From positions 4,216,001 through 4,280,000 of the forward strand of contig NC_068572.1 in assembly GCF_025698545.1 (NCBI RefSeq): a DNA stretch of 64,000 nucleotides, given 5' to 3'. This DNA comes from Gossypium raimondii. Lineage: Eukaryota; Streptophyta; Magnoliopsida; Malvales; Malvaceae. A model generated the notes under the pieces. That model saw only the letters and a program-made list of their open reading frames with translations. It did not search any database and was not told the origin of the DNA. A program made the translations under genes and the position numbers. Positions 1-11,904 of this stretch are shown here, piece by piece. The first letter of the stretch is position 1. Each line of letters begins with the position of its first letter.

Positions 1-290
1 CATCGGATCAACTGAACGAAGTATACTGGCACCTATAGTGCATCATTGGACAAGTCGAAGGAATTATACTGGCACATAAGGTGCATTATCGGATGAACCG
101 AAGCGATTATACTGGCACATAGGTGCATTGTCGGATAAATCAAAGCAAATATTTTGGAACACGTAAGTGCATCATCAAATGAATCGAAACAAATATACTG
201 GAACAGCAGTGCATCATCAGATAAACTGAAGTAAATATATTGGCATACAAAAGTGCATCATCGGCTAAATCGAAGTATAAACCCGTACAG
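1..290. repeat. Tandem array, about 43-bp unit, 6-7 copies
   Basis: Successive imperfect units share a TACTGGCACA core followed by GTGCATCATCGG and an AAATCGAAG-like tail. The units drift by a few bases from copy to copy, and the array runs off the left edge of the window, so its full length is unknown. Arrays of this kind are seen inside long plant LTRs, and the AT-rich DNA that follows fits an LTR-derived block. No open reading frame is supported. Confidence 0.75.
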
Positions 291-1640
291 TTAATAAGGT
301 AACCAATTTCCAATTTCATCACATAGTTCAATTTACATTCCATCATTCTCAACTCATAATCAAATCACCATTCCAATACAACATATAACACATTTCAACT
401 CAATTTTATACCAAGTACCACATATCAATTAAATCATACTACTTTCTATTTTATTCAATTTAATCCTCTATCTCGATATACCATATCAATCACCATAATT
501 TAACTCATACAAGCATTATATACTCACCTCATTATTCAATCATGCAATTTAACAGGAATATATAATAATTATATTGATCTCGGATTAGATAAATACAAAC
601 TGGGGGTCCCACGTCACTCGTCAACAACTCTCGCTTTTGCTTTTCCTCTCGATGGTTCTGCATCCACGTTAGATACGAATAGTCACCAAACATATCATAC
701 AATCAATTTCCAGTCAATTCATAACCAATTATCAATTTACATATACTTTTCAATTTATTCAATTTAGCCCCTAAAATCGAGACAAATGTAACTTTCAACT
801 TAAGGCTTCGAATTAAAATCCAATTTCACCAAAATTTATTAGAGACTTTCTAATTTCTATTCCTATCAACATTTCATAATTTTTTTATTTTATTCAAATT
901 GGTCCCTAATGTATGAAACTAACAACTAAGCTTTACAATTAAGTCTTTTTCTTAAACAAAGCTTCATTTCTAACAATTCCGCACCAATTCATTCGATTCT
1001 CAACAATGAAAACTTTCAAAAATTTTAACAATTTTACAAATTAGTACATGGGCTAGCTAAGTCCAACTCCCATGATTCAATTTCCATAAAATAAAATAAA
1101 AAAACTAAAAACTTACTTGCAATTAAGGGTCGAATGTTGAATAAAACTTGAAAGCTTTCTCTTTTCTTCTAAAATGGTTTCGGTGGTCTTTGGGAAGAAT
1201 ATAAAAACTTTTGTCATATTTTTCCCACTTAATTTACTTATATAGTTAAGTTTATTTTAATTAAACTTATTTAATTAACTTAATTATAATTAATTAGGCT
1301 TAAACTTTAATTAACTTAATCTAATGATAATTAACATCACATCCCACTAACATCTATCTCAAATCAGTCCTTTTTTATTTTGGTCCTTTGAATAATTGTT
1401 ATTTAAGTCCCCAAGCCTTATTCTAATTAAAATTTTATAATGATTAAATTTTTACGATTTAGTCCCTAAGCCTTAATTACTCACAATCTCGGCTAAATCA
1501 CTTAACCAATTTTCAATTCATCAATATACTAACTCCGTAAATGTCCTTATTTAATATTTACGGGCTCAATTTACAGAAACGAGAACCCAAAACTGCATTT
1601 TCCAACATCATTGGAAACTGGCTTATTACATGATACACCC
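291..1640. repeat. LTR-derived AT-rich spacer
   Basis: No gene is seen. The sequence has the style of a decayed long LTR: phrases such as ATTTAGTCCCTAAG and AATTTGGTCC recur, as they do in plant retroelement debris. There is also a GC-richer patch near 600-680. No terminal TG/CA pair or target duplication could be fixed, so this is a fragment of uncertain family. Confidence 0.4.
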
Positions 1641-1689
1641 TCAAAAATTTTGGTATGGTCACATAATTTTTGGAATAATTTCGAAATGA

Positions 1690-2570
1690 GGATTTGGAAT
1701 GAGAAATATAATTTTGGAGTAAAAATATATTATTTTTAAATATTAAGAAATTTCATTGAGATTTTATAGATGGAAAAATGATAACTTTTAAATTATTTTT
1801 TCATGATAAAATTTGGTACGAAAAATTTAAATATAATGATAGTTTTAAAATTTTAAATAATTAAATAAATGAAAGAAATTTAAGATCAACCAATTTTTAT
1901 AGTCCTCGTAATTTTGTTACTTCCTCATAATTTTTGGTATTCTCTCATAATTTTTGTACTTACTCGAAATTTTATTACTCCCTCATATTTTTGGTACTTT
2001 TAGATAAAAAAAATTGTATTCCCTCGTAATTTTAGTATTTCCTAAAATTTTGGTATTTCCTGGTAAATTTTAATTTGCTATTTTTCTTGTTAATATTTGG
2101 TATAGAAAAATTTATATATAATGATAATTTTAAATTATTGACAAATTAAATAAATTTAATGAGGCCAAGCAATTTTTTTTGTACTTCTCATGTTTTTTCT
2201 ACTTCTTCATATTTTTTATATTCCTTATAAGTTTATGTACTTCCTTAATTTTTTTATATTTTCTCATATTTTTTGGTGTTCCTCGTAATTTTGGTACACT
2301 CTCATAATTTGTAGTATTATTTCATTATATTTTATATGGTTTGGAATGAAGGTTTGGAACGGAATTATAATTTTGGAGTGAAAAATATTATTTTTGAATA
2401 TTGAGAAATTTTATTAGGATTTTTAGATAGAAAAATTGGTAAATTAAATTATTTTTTTCTTGCTAAAATTTGGTAGAGAAAAAAATTATATATAATGATA
2501 ATTTTAAAATTTTGATAAATTAAATAAATAAGATAAATTTAATCAGACCAACCAATTTTGGTAGTCTCTT
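1690..2570. repeat. Diverged direct duplication, period about 660 bp
   Basis: The block near 1690-1910 (ATAATTTTGGAGTAAAAAT, then a GAAATTT...AGATGGAAAA stretch, ending in ACCAATTTTTATAGTC) recurs near 2350-2570 with the same order of landmarks and many substitutions. A third partial copy lies around 2100-2170. The stretches between carry short CTCATAATTTTTGGTA-like motifs. It lies directly upstream of the MGST3 gene and is non-coding. Confidence 0.65.
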
Positions 2571-2986
2571 ATATCTTTTGCACCCGTCATGTTTTTGTTT
2601 TTGTACTTTCTTTTTCTTATATAAAAAATTATGAGACGAGAAATTGCGAAATATTAATTTATCTTATAAATTTATTTTATTTTAAATTTATTAGTGATTA
2701 ATTTATGTATGAGAAAAGATGAAATGAAATTTTCTGTAAAATAATTTGACCGGATTATCCGGTATTCCATTCCCCATTACAAGGGATGTTATGGAAAGCT
2801 CACCTCACTTTCCATAGAATTTCTCAGAAGAATTACTGAAGTCAGTGTGAGCAGATCCAGATCCAGATCCCACTGGAAGAATCTGGAATTAAAAAGCGAT
2901 AGGGTTTGGTTCGTTGTTAAAAGGATAGGCAGAGGCATTTTAAAAGTTTTAGAAATTACTTAGGGGAAGCCTAATCAGAGAGATCC

Positions 2987-4456
2987 ATGGAGTTTTTAGC
3001 TAAAGAATACGGGTACGTAGCGTTAGTGGTGGTGGCTTACTGCTTTCTCAGCATATGGATGGGTATCCAAGTAGGGATGGCTCGCAAGAAGTATAAGGTT
3101 TATTACCCCACCCTTTACGCTCTTGAATCCGAGAACAAAGATGCAAAGCTCTTCAACTGTGTTCAGGTTTCATTTTTCTTTCTTATTTTTTGCTTCTTCT
3201 AAAAAAATTGTTCAAAAGGAAGCGAATTGAATTAATTTTTTGATTGCAGAGAGGGCATCAAAACTCGCTGGAGATGATGCCTATGTTCTTTGTACTGATG
3301 ATTTTGGGAGGGATGGCTCATCCTTGCATCTCCGCTGCGCTTGGACTTTTTTACACCGTCACCCGTTATTTCTACTTCACCGGCTATTCCACCGGAGATC
3401 CCCAGAAACGTCTCACTATTGGGTATATTTCTTCTTCTTTGCTTTTTTTTATTATTCGTGAGGGTTAATTGCAGTTTGAATTTTATAAATTTTAAAATGT
3501 TTTAATTGAGTATTGGTTTCCTAACAACTGAATCTTTTGATCGTTTTAGTCAAAGGTTAAATACAAGTTCAAACCCGATGCGAAAGTGATAGTTTCTAAA
3601 CTTGAAGTTTGAAGATATAGGGTCAGTTAATATGAATTTTAGTTTATGAACTTGTCAATTAGGGTTTTTTTTTTTTTTTTAGTTCCAACTTGGGAATTAA
3701 ATATTGTGTTCACTAAACTTGGGTACCATTAAAATTGATAATTAATTCATTTTGGTCACAAAATTTAAGATACCATTCAGATTTGATGACATATCTTTTA
3801 ATATTGTTCATATCATATTTTAAAATTTTTAAAAAATATTGATTTGATGCAATTTAAGAATGTTATGTATTATTTGAGATTTGAATTTAGTAATTTTCTC
3901 ATTTTAAAGCCTAATTCTAGGGCTTTTAAGGGCTAGATAATTGTCAAGGCTTAATTTGGATTTTAAAAACTAAGACTTTTAAGGTTAATTGTCAAGTTCA
4001 AAGCTTAAATTGAAAATAAAATTTAGACCGAAAAAAGTTGTCAAGTTCAAGCATACTTAGTGATTTAACCTTAAACTTATTATGTGACCTAATTCTCAAA
4101 TTTGGAGGGATTAAGATTGATATTAAAGGAAAGATATATGGCATCATTGTAGGGTTCTCAAATTGGATAATGGACTAGAAGAAGTGGATTCGAATGCGTT
4201 GAAGTGCATTATCCTCCTATTTATGGGTTGAGGGGTTATGGATAGTTCTAGTTATTGTGTCAAAAAGAGCAGATATGATCAAAAGTTCAAAACCTATAAT
4301 AAGGTTGTTTAACGAAATAAACTCTTAGGTGATGGAGGGAGAATACTAATATTTTGATATTCAATTTGGTGTAATTGCAGGAAATATGGGTTCTTGGCAT
4401 TGCTGGGGCTCAAGATTTGCACTATCTCATTAGCAATAAACCTGCTCCGACAATGA
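2987..4456 (+). CDS. MGST3: Microsomal glutathione S-transferase 3 (MAPEG family)
   Basis: Three exons: 2987-3166, 3250-3422 and 4381-4456, giving 142 residues, close to the usual 145-155 of plant MGST3. The ATG at 2987 opens the frame just ahead of the conserved N-terminal helix. The MAPEG signature FNCVQRGHQNSLE is built across the first junction. Hydrophobic segments lie near residues 9-29, 68-92 and 121-139, as expected for a small multi-pass ER membrane enzyme. All donors and acceptors are GT-AG: phase 0 at intron 1, phase 2 at intron 2 (the glycine codon is split). Family members conjugate or reduce lipid hydroperoxides with glutathione in ER or plastid envelope membranes; the exact substrate cannot be read from sequence. 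The gene converges on the polyamine oxidase gene, with about 700 bp between stop codons. The frame is intact and nothing suggests a pseudogene. Confidence 0.93.
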
Positions 4457-5163
4457 TTTTCTTTCCCTTCTAATTAGGGTATCGTTGTGATCTCATCCAT
4501 AATTATGTATACATTTCCTTTATATGTATCGTATGAGAGGTCTTATCTATTATAATGACATCTTTTGAATCCACTCGAAATAAACAAAATTTCATTTTCA
4601 TGGGTGATTTCATTTTTATCTTTTAACCATAACTATTAAATTAAAACAGATTATAATGTGAATTTATATTTGTTGTTCTCGACTTTCCTATTAAAAGTTG
4701 CTTTCAGTTGAAGTATTGACTTTTTAACATCATCAATTGAGGTTTCAGAGAAGGGATGGGATGTCTTGTATTGTTGGAGAGGGTACCTCTGGCTCCGAGT
4801 TCCACTCAGTTATTATCATTCTTCTGTCTTAACTTGCAATTCATATGAAAGAAAAGAATAATATTATTCCATCATCTTCATTATTCTAACCATTACTCTG
4901 CTCATGCTTTCTTTTCAACTCCTCATAAATAACATTCTTTTGGTATGGAAGACTCACACCCAAATATGAATAGCATGTCTTGCATATCTATCAAACATCT
5001 GAAATTTAGTTTCTTCCACCTTTTGGGGATGGAAATTGAAAGCAGTAGTCACATTTAGTGATACAGTATATGATAATATTTTAACATGTTGGATTTTATT
5101 TTTTAAATCTAATTAGAAAATCAAGACAACTCACTCAAGTCTTTGTAATGGGTAAAATAAAGT
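4457..5163. other. Convergent 3' intergenic region
   Basis: This region lies between two stop codons that face each other and must hold both 3' UTRs and both poly(A) sites. It is AT-rich with scattered AATAAA-like hexamers (for example near 4580 and 4855). No further gene is seen. Confidence 0.5.
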
Positions 5164-8100
5164 TCACATCCTAGATATCTGGAGAGGAAATATGGGTTCT
5201 AATAATGCATCACCACTAAAGGAGATCAGCTGGAGCTTTCTAAAGTCACCTAATCTCTCTAAGAGATGGTTCTCACAGTTTCTGGCAGCCAGGACTCCAG
5301 AAGAGTAAGCTCCGTGCACCGACCCTTGGTGCTCCTCGGTAACTGCTTCCCCTCCAAAGAAAAGATTATCCAAAGGTTCTCTAAGCTTATCATACACATC
5401 TCCTGCCATCCCGACTGGATCATATGAATAACAGCCAAGGGAGTTTGGATCTGTTCCCCAATGTGACACCAGATATTGTACCTGTTTCGCATTTACCATT
5501 CTCAAATATTAGCTCACACCTTCCATAGGAGACGATCAATTATGTTATGGAAAATAGAACATGATGGAAACTTGTACAATCTAGTAGATCTATTTTTGAT
5601 TTTCTATCAACATTTAGAAAGAAAATTCAGGCAGATTAGCAAACATAATTCCTTAAACCACCCGAGTTTAGCCTAGGTAGGATAAATCAAGTTATATAAA
5701 ATAAATAGCTGGAAGCCATAAATTTACCGGCTCAGTTGCATCAGGAAACATTTTCTTCAACTGTGACATCACAAATTTCACAGCATATTCATCAGAAAAC
5801 TTCTCGAGATCGTCAGCAAATCTTCCAGCAGCCATATAGACAAGAATAGGATGGCCTGTTGCCTTGTGAAGATTGAGAAAATAACCACAAGAATAAGAAG
5901 TGCGTGCAACAATGCCTAACAGCTCAACATTTGGCCAAAAGACTCGGTCGAATAGTAAGGCAATCTTGTTTTCGTTACCAACACCAATATCTGAAATTGC
6001 AGCAACCTTCCACTCTGGCAACTTTGGTTCAAACTGAATCAAATTGGCTTTAAGAACCCCGAGGGGTACAGTTACTATAGCAGCATCAGCAATGAAGCTC
6101 AATCCGTTCTCAACTTTGACCACCACCTTATCACATCCTCTGGATATTTTAGAAACCCTACTCATCAATATCCATAAAAGAATCAAAATCTTTGTTGCCT
6201 GACAAGCACCATAAACAATTTCCATTCTTAATTTTCATTTAAAGAAACAAAATGTCATTTTATATGCTACAAGAATATATTTAAAGTTCCCGACAATAAA
6301 AGTAACATGCTGACCGTACACATGGAGATCACAGCTACTCAATTTCAGTGTTCAACATCCCAAGTAAATAAAATGGAATTTGAGTAAATATATGATCAAA
6401 ATCTCAAAAAGTTGAAATGCTAGAACAGTGTAGGCCTCATTTAAACATCAGATTGTATCTTTCTAATATCAGATTAATGAAACAGAAAGGAAGAAGAAAA
6501 TTAGTGAAGAAATAAAGCACAAGCATCAATGGAGCAAAGAAAAGTAAATTTCTACTGTTAGCAAGACTTAACAGGCAAATTTGGTACCTTAACTATAACC
6601 AAATGTGATTTTGCACCTAAATTTAAAAAGTGCAATAAGGTACTCAAATTTTGCTTATCTACGAGGTTCAGATTGCATATTCTACAACTCTGGCAAGGAC
6701 TAAGCATAGCACTGTCACATCTTCCCCACACCAGGGCCACATCATTATCAAGTAATTGAGTGGGTTGGGGATATGCCATGCCTTCTCTACCACCGGTGGT
6801 GGATGCAAGCTTTAGTAAACAGAAGCAAAGTTCAAGTACCATACTGCACATTTTTAAATTTGAGTACCAAGTCAAAACGGCTGACATAGCTTTGGGCACC
6901 AAAATACGTACTAAACCCTGTTACCAATTGAGGGTCAATGCTGGATCTAGTACTATACTAGTAAAAGAGACACAAGCATAGTTATATGCTTTGTCTAGAC
7001 TAAATCTCTTCAGTACAGGAGCAGAATATTATTTTACATGCATTAAAGCATTTAACAAAGATATGTAATTAGCAAATCAGAGAACCATTTTGGTGCACCA
7101 AATATTACCTATGATTCAAGCGAACATCAATATCTTTAGCAAGTTCTTTTATTATGGGGTCATAACCCTGCACCATAAGTCCATGACCACCCAAAAGGAC
7201 TTGTTCCTGAACATCACAAATCAGCCACCATTTTAGTGAGCAACCATTAATTTTCTTAATAGATCAGATGAAATGTTTTGAACTCTATTATAGGATTAAA
7301 ATTTAATGTTAAAATGTTGTGTTTTTATGTGAAATTTTCAGGAACTTTTTCGTTTTCTACACAATTAGAACATGACTAAATTAATCAGCGTCACTTCATG
7401 CAAACCAGTGTTGAAAAGCTTCGAGATTCTGATTTGCAATAGTGAAAGATGTATGTAGAGTTTAAAGTTGAAGTGGAGTTGATCTGGTCAAATTTTAGAA
7501 TAGAAGGGGCTCCATTGAGAAGACACCCAGATGGAAATTTCTAGAAAAAAATACAAATGAAGAAAATAAGAGAAAAGGACTTTCGATTGTTCAGGTGATA
7601 GATGAAAAAGACCAAAAAGGTAATGGGGCCAGCCAGCTAGGTGTTCTCTAGAAGTAATGATGGGTATTTTCCCCTTTTTCTTTTAGTTAAACTCACATGA
7701 TAAACCACAAATTCAAGTCATTGTGCAAGTATAATAAAAACTGATGTAACTGTTACTCCTCAGTTTTCATTCTCCTTCACAAAAAGGGTCAGCTAATATG
7801 ATTGCAACAAGTTTTATTGATTGGTATGGAAGTGTTACCTAGTATAGACCTGTAAATCATTTTGCACATGATTACAGGTTTAAATTACTATGTCTTTACC
7901 TTCTTCACAAATCTATGACACCACAAACTATCTGACGGACAACTCAAAATTTAAAATGAAAGGCATAGTGTAAGATTGTTATCATGTTTATAACTAACAG
8001 TTACCACGTCCATAAACAAAGATATCAGGTCTCCAACAAGGACAGCAAATTAATAGAGTTTAGCTGTTAAACAAGTAATACTTGCCTGATCCCAGCATTT

Positions 8101-10369
8101 CAAGGATATCATATCTGTATCTGCAGCAAACCAAGCTTCCATTCTACATATGTACCACTGCATCACTTCATAGGCAAGTCCCTCTTGTCTATAAAAAATA
8201 GGACATGTCAATGACACTAAATAAACCCATGTTTATCAACAAGGTAATGAGATAGTGATGCGAAACACAAATACCTTAACTCAGGATTCCTATCTAGCAC
8301 AATTGATATTGCTTTAAGGACTGACATGTCCTTCTTGTGTTCGTCCCGTACTTTCTCAGTCTAGAGGCATAAATATAGGGGGAAAAATGAGTTTCACATG
8401 ACATTACAATGCTCGGTTATAGCAAAGACAAACTAGATCATTTATTTAGAACAATACCTCTTTGAGTATTCTCTTGAATACATCTCCAACTTCAACAACA
8501 ATCTCTTGTGGAACTTTACGGCCATCCATATCAAAAAGTGTATAACTGATAAAAGTAAAGTCAGATACTTACAAAAGTAGTTCAAACTACAATGAAGGAA
8601 GCTATAGCTGCAAGTTGGTTTACATGCATGTAGAGAGGTAACCTGTGAAAGAACTAATACATGTTGCCGAAGTATCACTTTTGGTTATTACTAGCTAATT
8701 GACACGTACGTACTAATACATGATACAAAAATTATATAAACCACATTAAATAAGAGATTAGAACAACCAACCATATAAAGAAAAAAAAATAGAGACAGTA
8801 ATGAAAGAATAGGAAACCGTGCAGGACTATTACAATTTCTTTCTACAAGTTAAAGCCGGTTGGACTTTGACCTACACAACAGAAGATAGCCTTCTCTTAC
8901 ACCATCATAGACCCTTCCCTTCCCCTTCTCAAGATTCACTTCTGGCACCTTCAGGTTTAAAGATTCGTTCTAATCATAGACTGCCCCATTGATGACAGAG
9001 AACAGATTACAAAGAAATATCCATGTTGTCTGTTCGTTTACTTTTCAAATAAATATGAGATTAACTGATTTTTTTTTAAGAATTGTGATCATTTAATGTC
9101 AATATACGTCGAAGAGTATGTTCAAATTCATTGTCTATATTCACTACAGAACATGCTTTAACAATGGCAAAGATTTGTTCATTCCATGAAGTAATGGTAC
9201 AAATCTCACAAGCCATATCCTGCTTTCAGTCTACTAAGAACATTGTTCATCTGAGTTTGGGACATATGGCAGGATGAAACAATGTATAAAGGGTCCAAGA
9301 CCAGTATAATGATGCAATATAGATTGATGAAAGCCGTGAGGCCCATGAGGAAAAAGAAAAGAATAGCACAGTATTGGTATTGTCATTTGTCAGAAGAACC
9401 ATGCATGTGATCTTGAGAGCATGCTAGAAACGTATAAGCAGAAAGTTAGAAAGATTACCTTTCCAAATCATGGTCATACAACACAGAATTGTCACCACTA
9501 GTACGGTACAATTTAAGGCCCAGAGAGGATATTAATGGAGCTAAGGGATTCTCATTGCATACCCCGTGTAGCCTGAAATATTAGAATGATAATTAATAGA
9601 CAAGACATAGATTCATTATTTCATATTAGCCTCCTGAGACACTTAGACTTTGCAATTAAAAATATGACTGGCAGAGAGAAATATGATTTTAATGCTAGCT
9701 AACAAGTCTAAGAGAACACTCTTTCAACTTAAATAGCAGATTATATCCATTTATCCTTCCATAATTCACACTAGTAGCCAATTTAGATCATCTCAAGTAT
9801 TTGACAAACATTTTAAACCAAAAAAAAATGTCTTACATCTAGACAGAAAATGAAATCTAACATTTCCTGATTTCATTCAACAGACTTATAAAGAAGCAAA
9901 GTAAGAGAAATATTAAGATCTAAAGCCTATTAAAGAAAGAGGAGGAGAAAAAAGATGACTTTCCATGAAGCTCCCATATCCACGGGGCAACCAAAAGAGA
10001 AATCAGTATGGATGCGACCACCAAGTCTTTCTCGTGATTCCAACAGGATTACCTGAAGATAAACAAAAAGTCTGTCAATTGAACAGCAAATGATAACAAT
10101 AACAATAACAATACCAATAATGGTGTAGAATCATTTCCTTGAAAGAAGCATCAGTCAGAGTCCGAGCGGCAGCAAGGCCGGAAACACCACCTCCTATCAC
10201 AATGACACAGGGAACTGCTGCCTCCTCCTGCCTCTCAATGCCTGATATATATACACATACATACACATATATACACATAAGAGTTCAACATTAAACTCAT
10301 AAATAAAATGAAATAAAGAGAATGAATATTAGAAATCGGTTAATAACCTTGGAAGCGGAGCAGATCCAT
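5164..10369 (-). CDS. PAO4: Peroxisomal polyamine oxidase, PAO4 type
   Basis: Ten exons in transcript order: 10348-10369, 10138-10241, 9964-10052, 9459-9572, 8458-8545, 8275-8360, 8086-8188, 7109-7206, 5728-6157 and 5164-5481. They make 483 residues (Arabidopsis relatives have about 490-500). The FAD dinucleotide motif GGGVSG is at residues 24-29, followed by [13 protein letters not shown] and GASWLHG. The flavin-contacting C-terminal segment includes [12 protein letters not shown] and FFGGEAV. The last three residues, SRM, are a type 1 peroxisomal targeting signal. Enzymes of this clade back-convert spermine to spermidine, releasing 3-aminopropanal and H2O2. SLKCWDQ, RNPELRQEG and the PLQISRM ending fit PAO4 better than PAO2/3, judged from memory. 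Introns 2 and 3 have GA rather than GT donors and intron 7 has GC. Canonical alternatives at introns 2 and 3 break the frame, yet every exon is open. A uORF precedes the ATG. Confidence 0.9.
6569..6923. mobile_element. MITE-like inverted-repeat element in PAO4 intron 8
   Basis: Two diverged arms face each other. The left arm runs inward from TAACAGG through GCACCTAAATTTAAAAAGTG to GGTACTCAAATTTTGC. The right arm, read in reverse complement, begins GTAACAGGG and carries TACTCAAATTTAAAAATGTG and GGTACTTGAACTTTGC. The length (about 355 bp), the non-coding core and the position inside an intron fit a non-autonomous foldback or MITE. No target-site duplication was confirmed, so the superfamily is open. 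Confidence 0.6.
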
Positions 10370-10386
10370 GGATTAGAAACGAAGAA

Positions 10387-10527
10387 TTACGGGTGTATAG
10401 GAGTGAGGAAATTAGAAATCAGCTGGAATGAATGGAAGAGAAGGGAGATTAAGAGGCCGGCAATGAAGCGGCTGAGATTGGAAGAGGAGGAGGAAGAGGA
10501 GCAACACGGCTTGTCCAAGGCGTTCAT
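10387..10527 (-). promoter_or_regulatory. Upstream ORF of 46 codons in the PAO4 leader
   Basis: On the transcribed strand an ATG at 10527 opens a 46-codon frame. It has a serine run at residues 10-16, a hydrophobic middle and a TAA at 10387-10389, only 17 nt ahead of the main ATG at 10369. No intron is needed. A scanning ribosome would meet it first, so it should lower or gate translation of the oxidase. Polyamine-responsive uORFs are known on several polyamine-metabolism mRNAs in plants and animals; whether this peptide is conserved cannot be judged here. Confidence 0.6.
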
Positions 10528-10639
10528 AAGGAAATAAAAGAATACCCAAAGGCTGGGACTGGCATAGATTATGGTTATATTATATATAGACAGTAAATCA
10601 CAGCTGCCGATGCTGATGGAAAATGGGCGTCGGAGTCGG

Positions 10640-10672
10640 CGAAGGCAATGGCAATGGCAATGGCAATGGCGG
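10640..10672. repeat. GGCAAT hexanucleotide microsatellite
   Basis: About five copies of a GGCAAT-type unit lie upstream of the PAO4 leader. Read on the minus strand they give an Ala-Ile repeat inside a spurious ORF. This is a short simple repeat in the promoter-side region. Confidence 0.8.
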
Positions 10673-10699
10673 CGGCTGATTTTCTCCTTTTCTCTCTTT

Positions 10700-11900
10700 T
10701 CGCTTTTAGTGTCTCTTCCTTCAAAGACAAACGCAAATCAATCTCTTCCTCCCACAATGAAAAGCGTAAACATAGTAGTGCACCCCTTAAATGATTGGCA
10801 ACTGAAGGGTATTTTTGCAATAAAAACAAATTTGAGGACCTCACGGCAATTTTGTAACAATAAAATAAAAATCAAAAGGGATGAGATTTTTTTAGGGTAA
10901 TGGTATAAAAGAAAACTTTTTCTTTAATCATAGTAATTCTAAACGGTCTAAATTTAGCAACACTCTTTTTCATAATCTATTTCGGGAAAAAAATAATATG
11001 CTGACACAAATATTTAACTAGTTCGAACTTGTTTAGTATTGAGTTGGGACCAAAACAATAAAAATTCTTTCGTTGAAGAGGTCTGTGCTTCATTTGTTGA
11101 AGTAAGGACAATGATCTGATTCGAGATTTTCTAGGAATCGACTTAGTGAAATCTCATATTTTTTATATTAAAAAAAGAAATCATCATATCTATTTTTCCT
11201 TCCATCTATAAATAAGAAGATAATGCGCTCAAACGTACTCGAACTCGCATCCTCAATACTCACATTAATCGAGTTAAGACTCAACTAATGGAAAAGTCTT
11301 GATGAGTTTAAGAACCTCACGCAAACTTTGTAAGAAAATATAAAAAAAAAACTAAGGGATGAGATTTTTTTGCAGGGGTAATGTTAGAATTGTGAACCTT
11401 TTTATCTTTTTATGGAGAGTTTAGAAAAGTGAACGCAGATATAAAATAAAATATGTATCATATAAATTAGGAATAATCTTTATTCATTTATTTATTTATT
11501 TATTTATTTACTAAAATATTATATTTGCTATTTTTCGTAAATTTTGACCTGTTAATAATAAAATTATTTAACCATTAAATTTAATTTTTCAGAATATTTA
11601 TTATTTTTCATATCGTAAAAAAAAAGGAAGATAAATAAAGTGAGAATACTGAAGTAATCCACGTAATTTTGTCTTACTTTGAGTCTAGTACGCGGAATTA
11701 GGTAAAGATAGCCGGACAGATCCAAAAGTTCATATCAACTGTCATTATTCATAAAAAGACATGATCTTTATTATATTTTTTTATAAACTACACTATTAGT
11801 CATTAAATTACAAGTAAATTTTTATTTTGATCATTTAATTAAAAAAATTATAATTTAGTCATTAAACTATTCAAAAAAATTATTTAAGTCACTAAGCTGT
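10700..11900. other. Spacer upstream of PAO4, no gene seen
   Basis: This is AT-rich non-coding DNA. A TTTA tetranucleotide run of about eight copies lies near 11478-11510. Two short stretches of one type, each reading like AAACTAAGGGATGAGATTTTTTT, occur near 10870 and 11350 and suggest a small internal duplication. Promoter elements of PAO4 should lie at the left end, but no single TATA box stands out. Confidence 0.4.
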
Positions 11901-11904
11901 AGAC

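Noticed and set aside
10575..10844. 89-aa minus-strand ORF with an Ala-Ile repeat
   Set aside because: It is produced by the GGCAAT microsatellite upstream of PAO4. It probably lies outside or at the edge of the transcript, and there is no family similarity.
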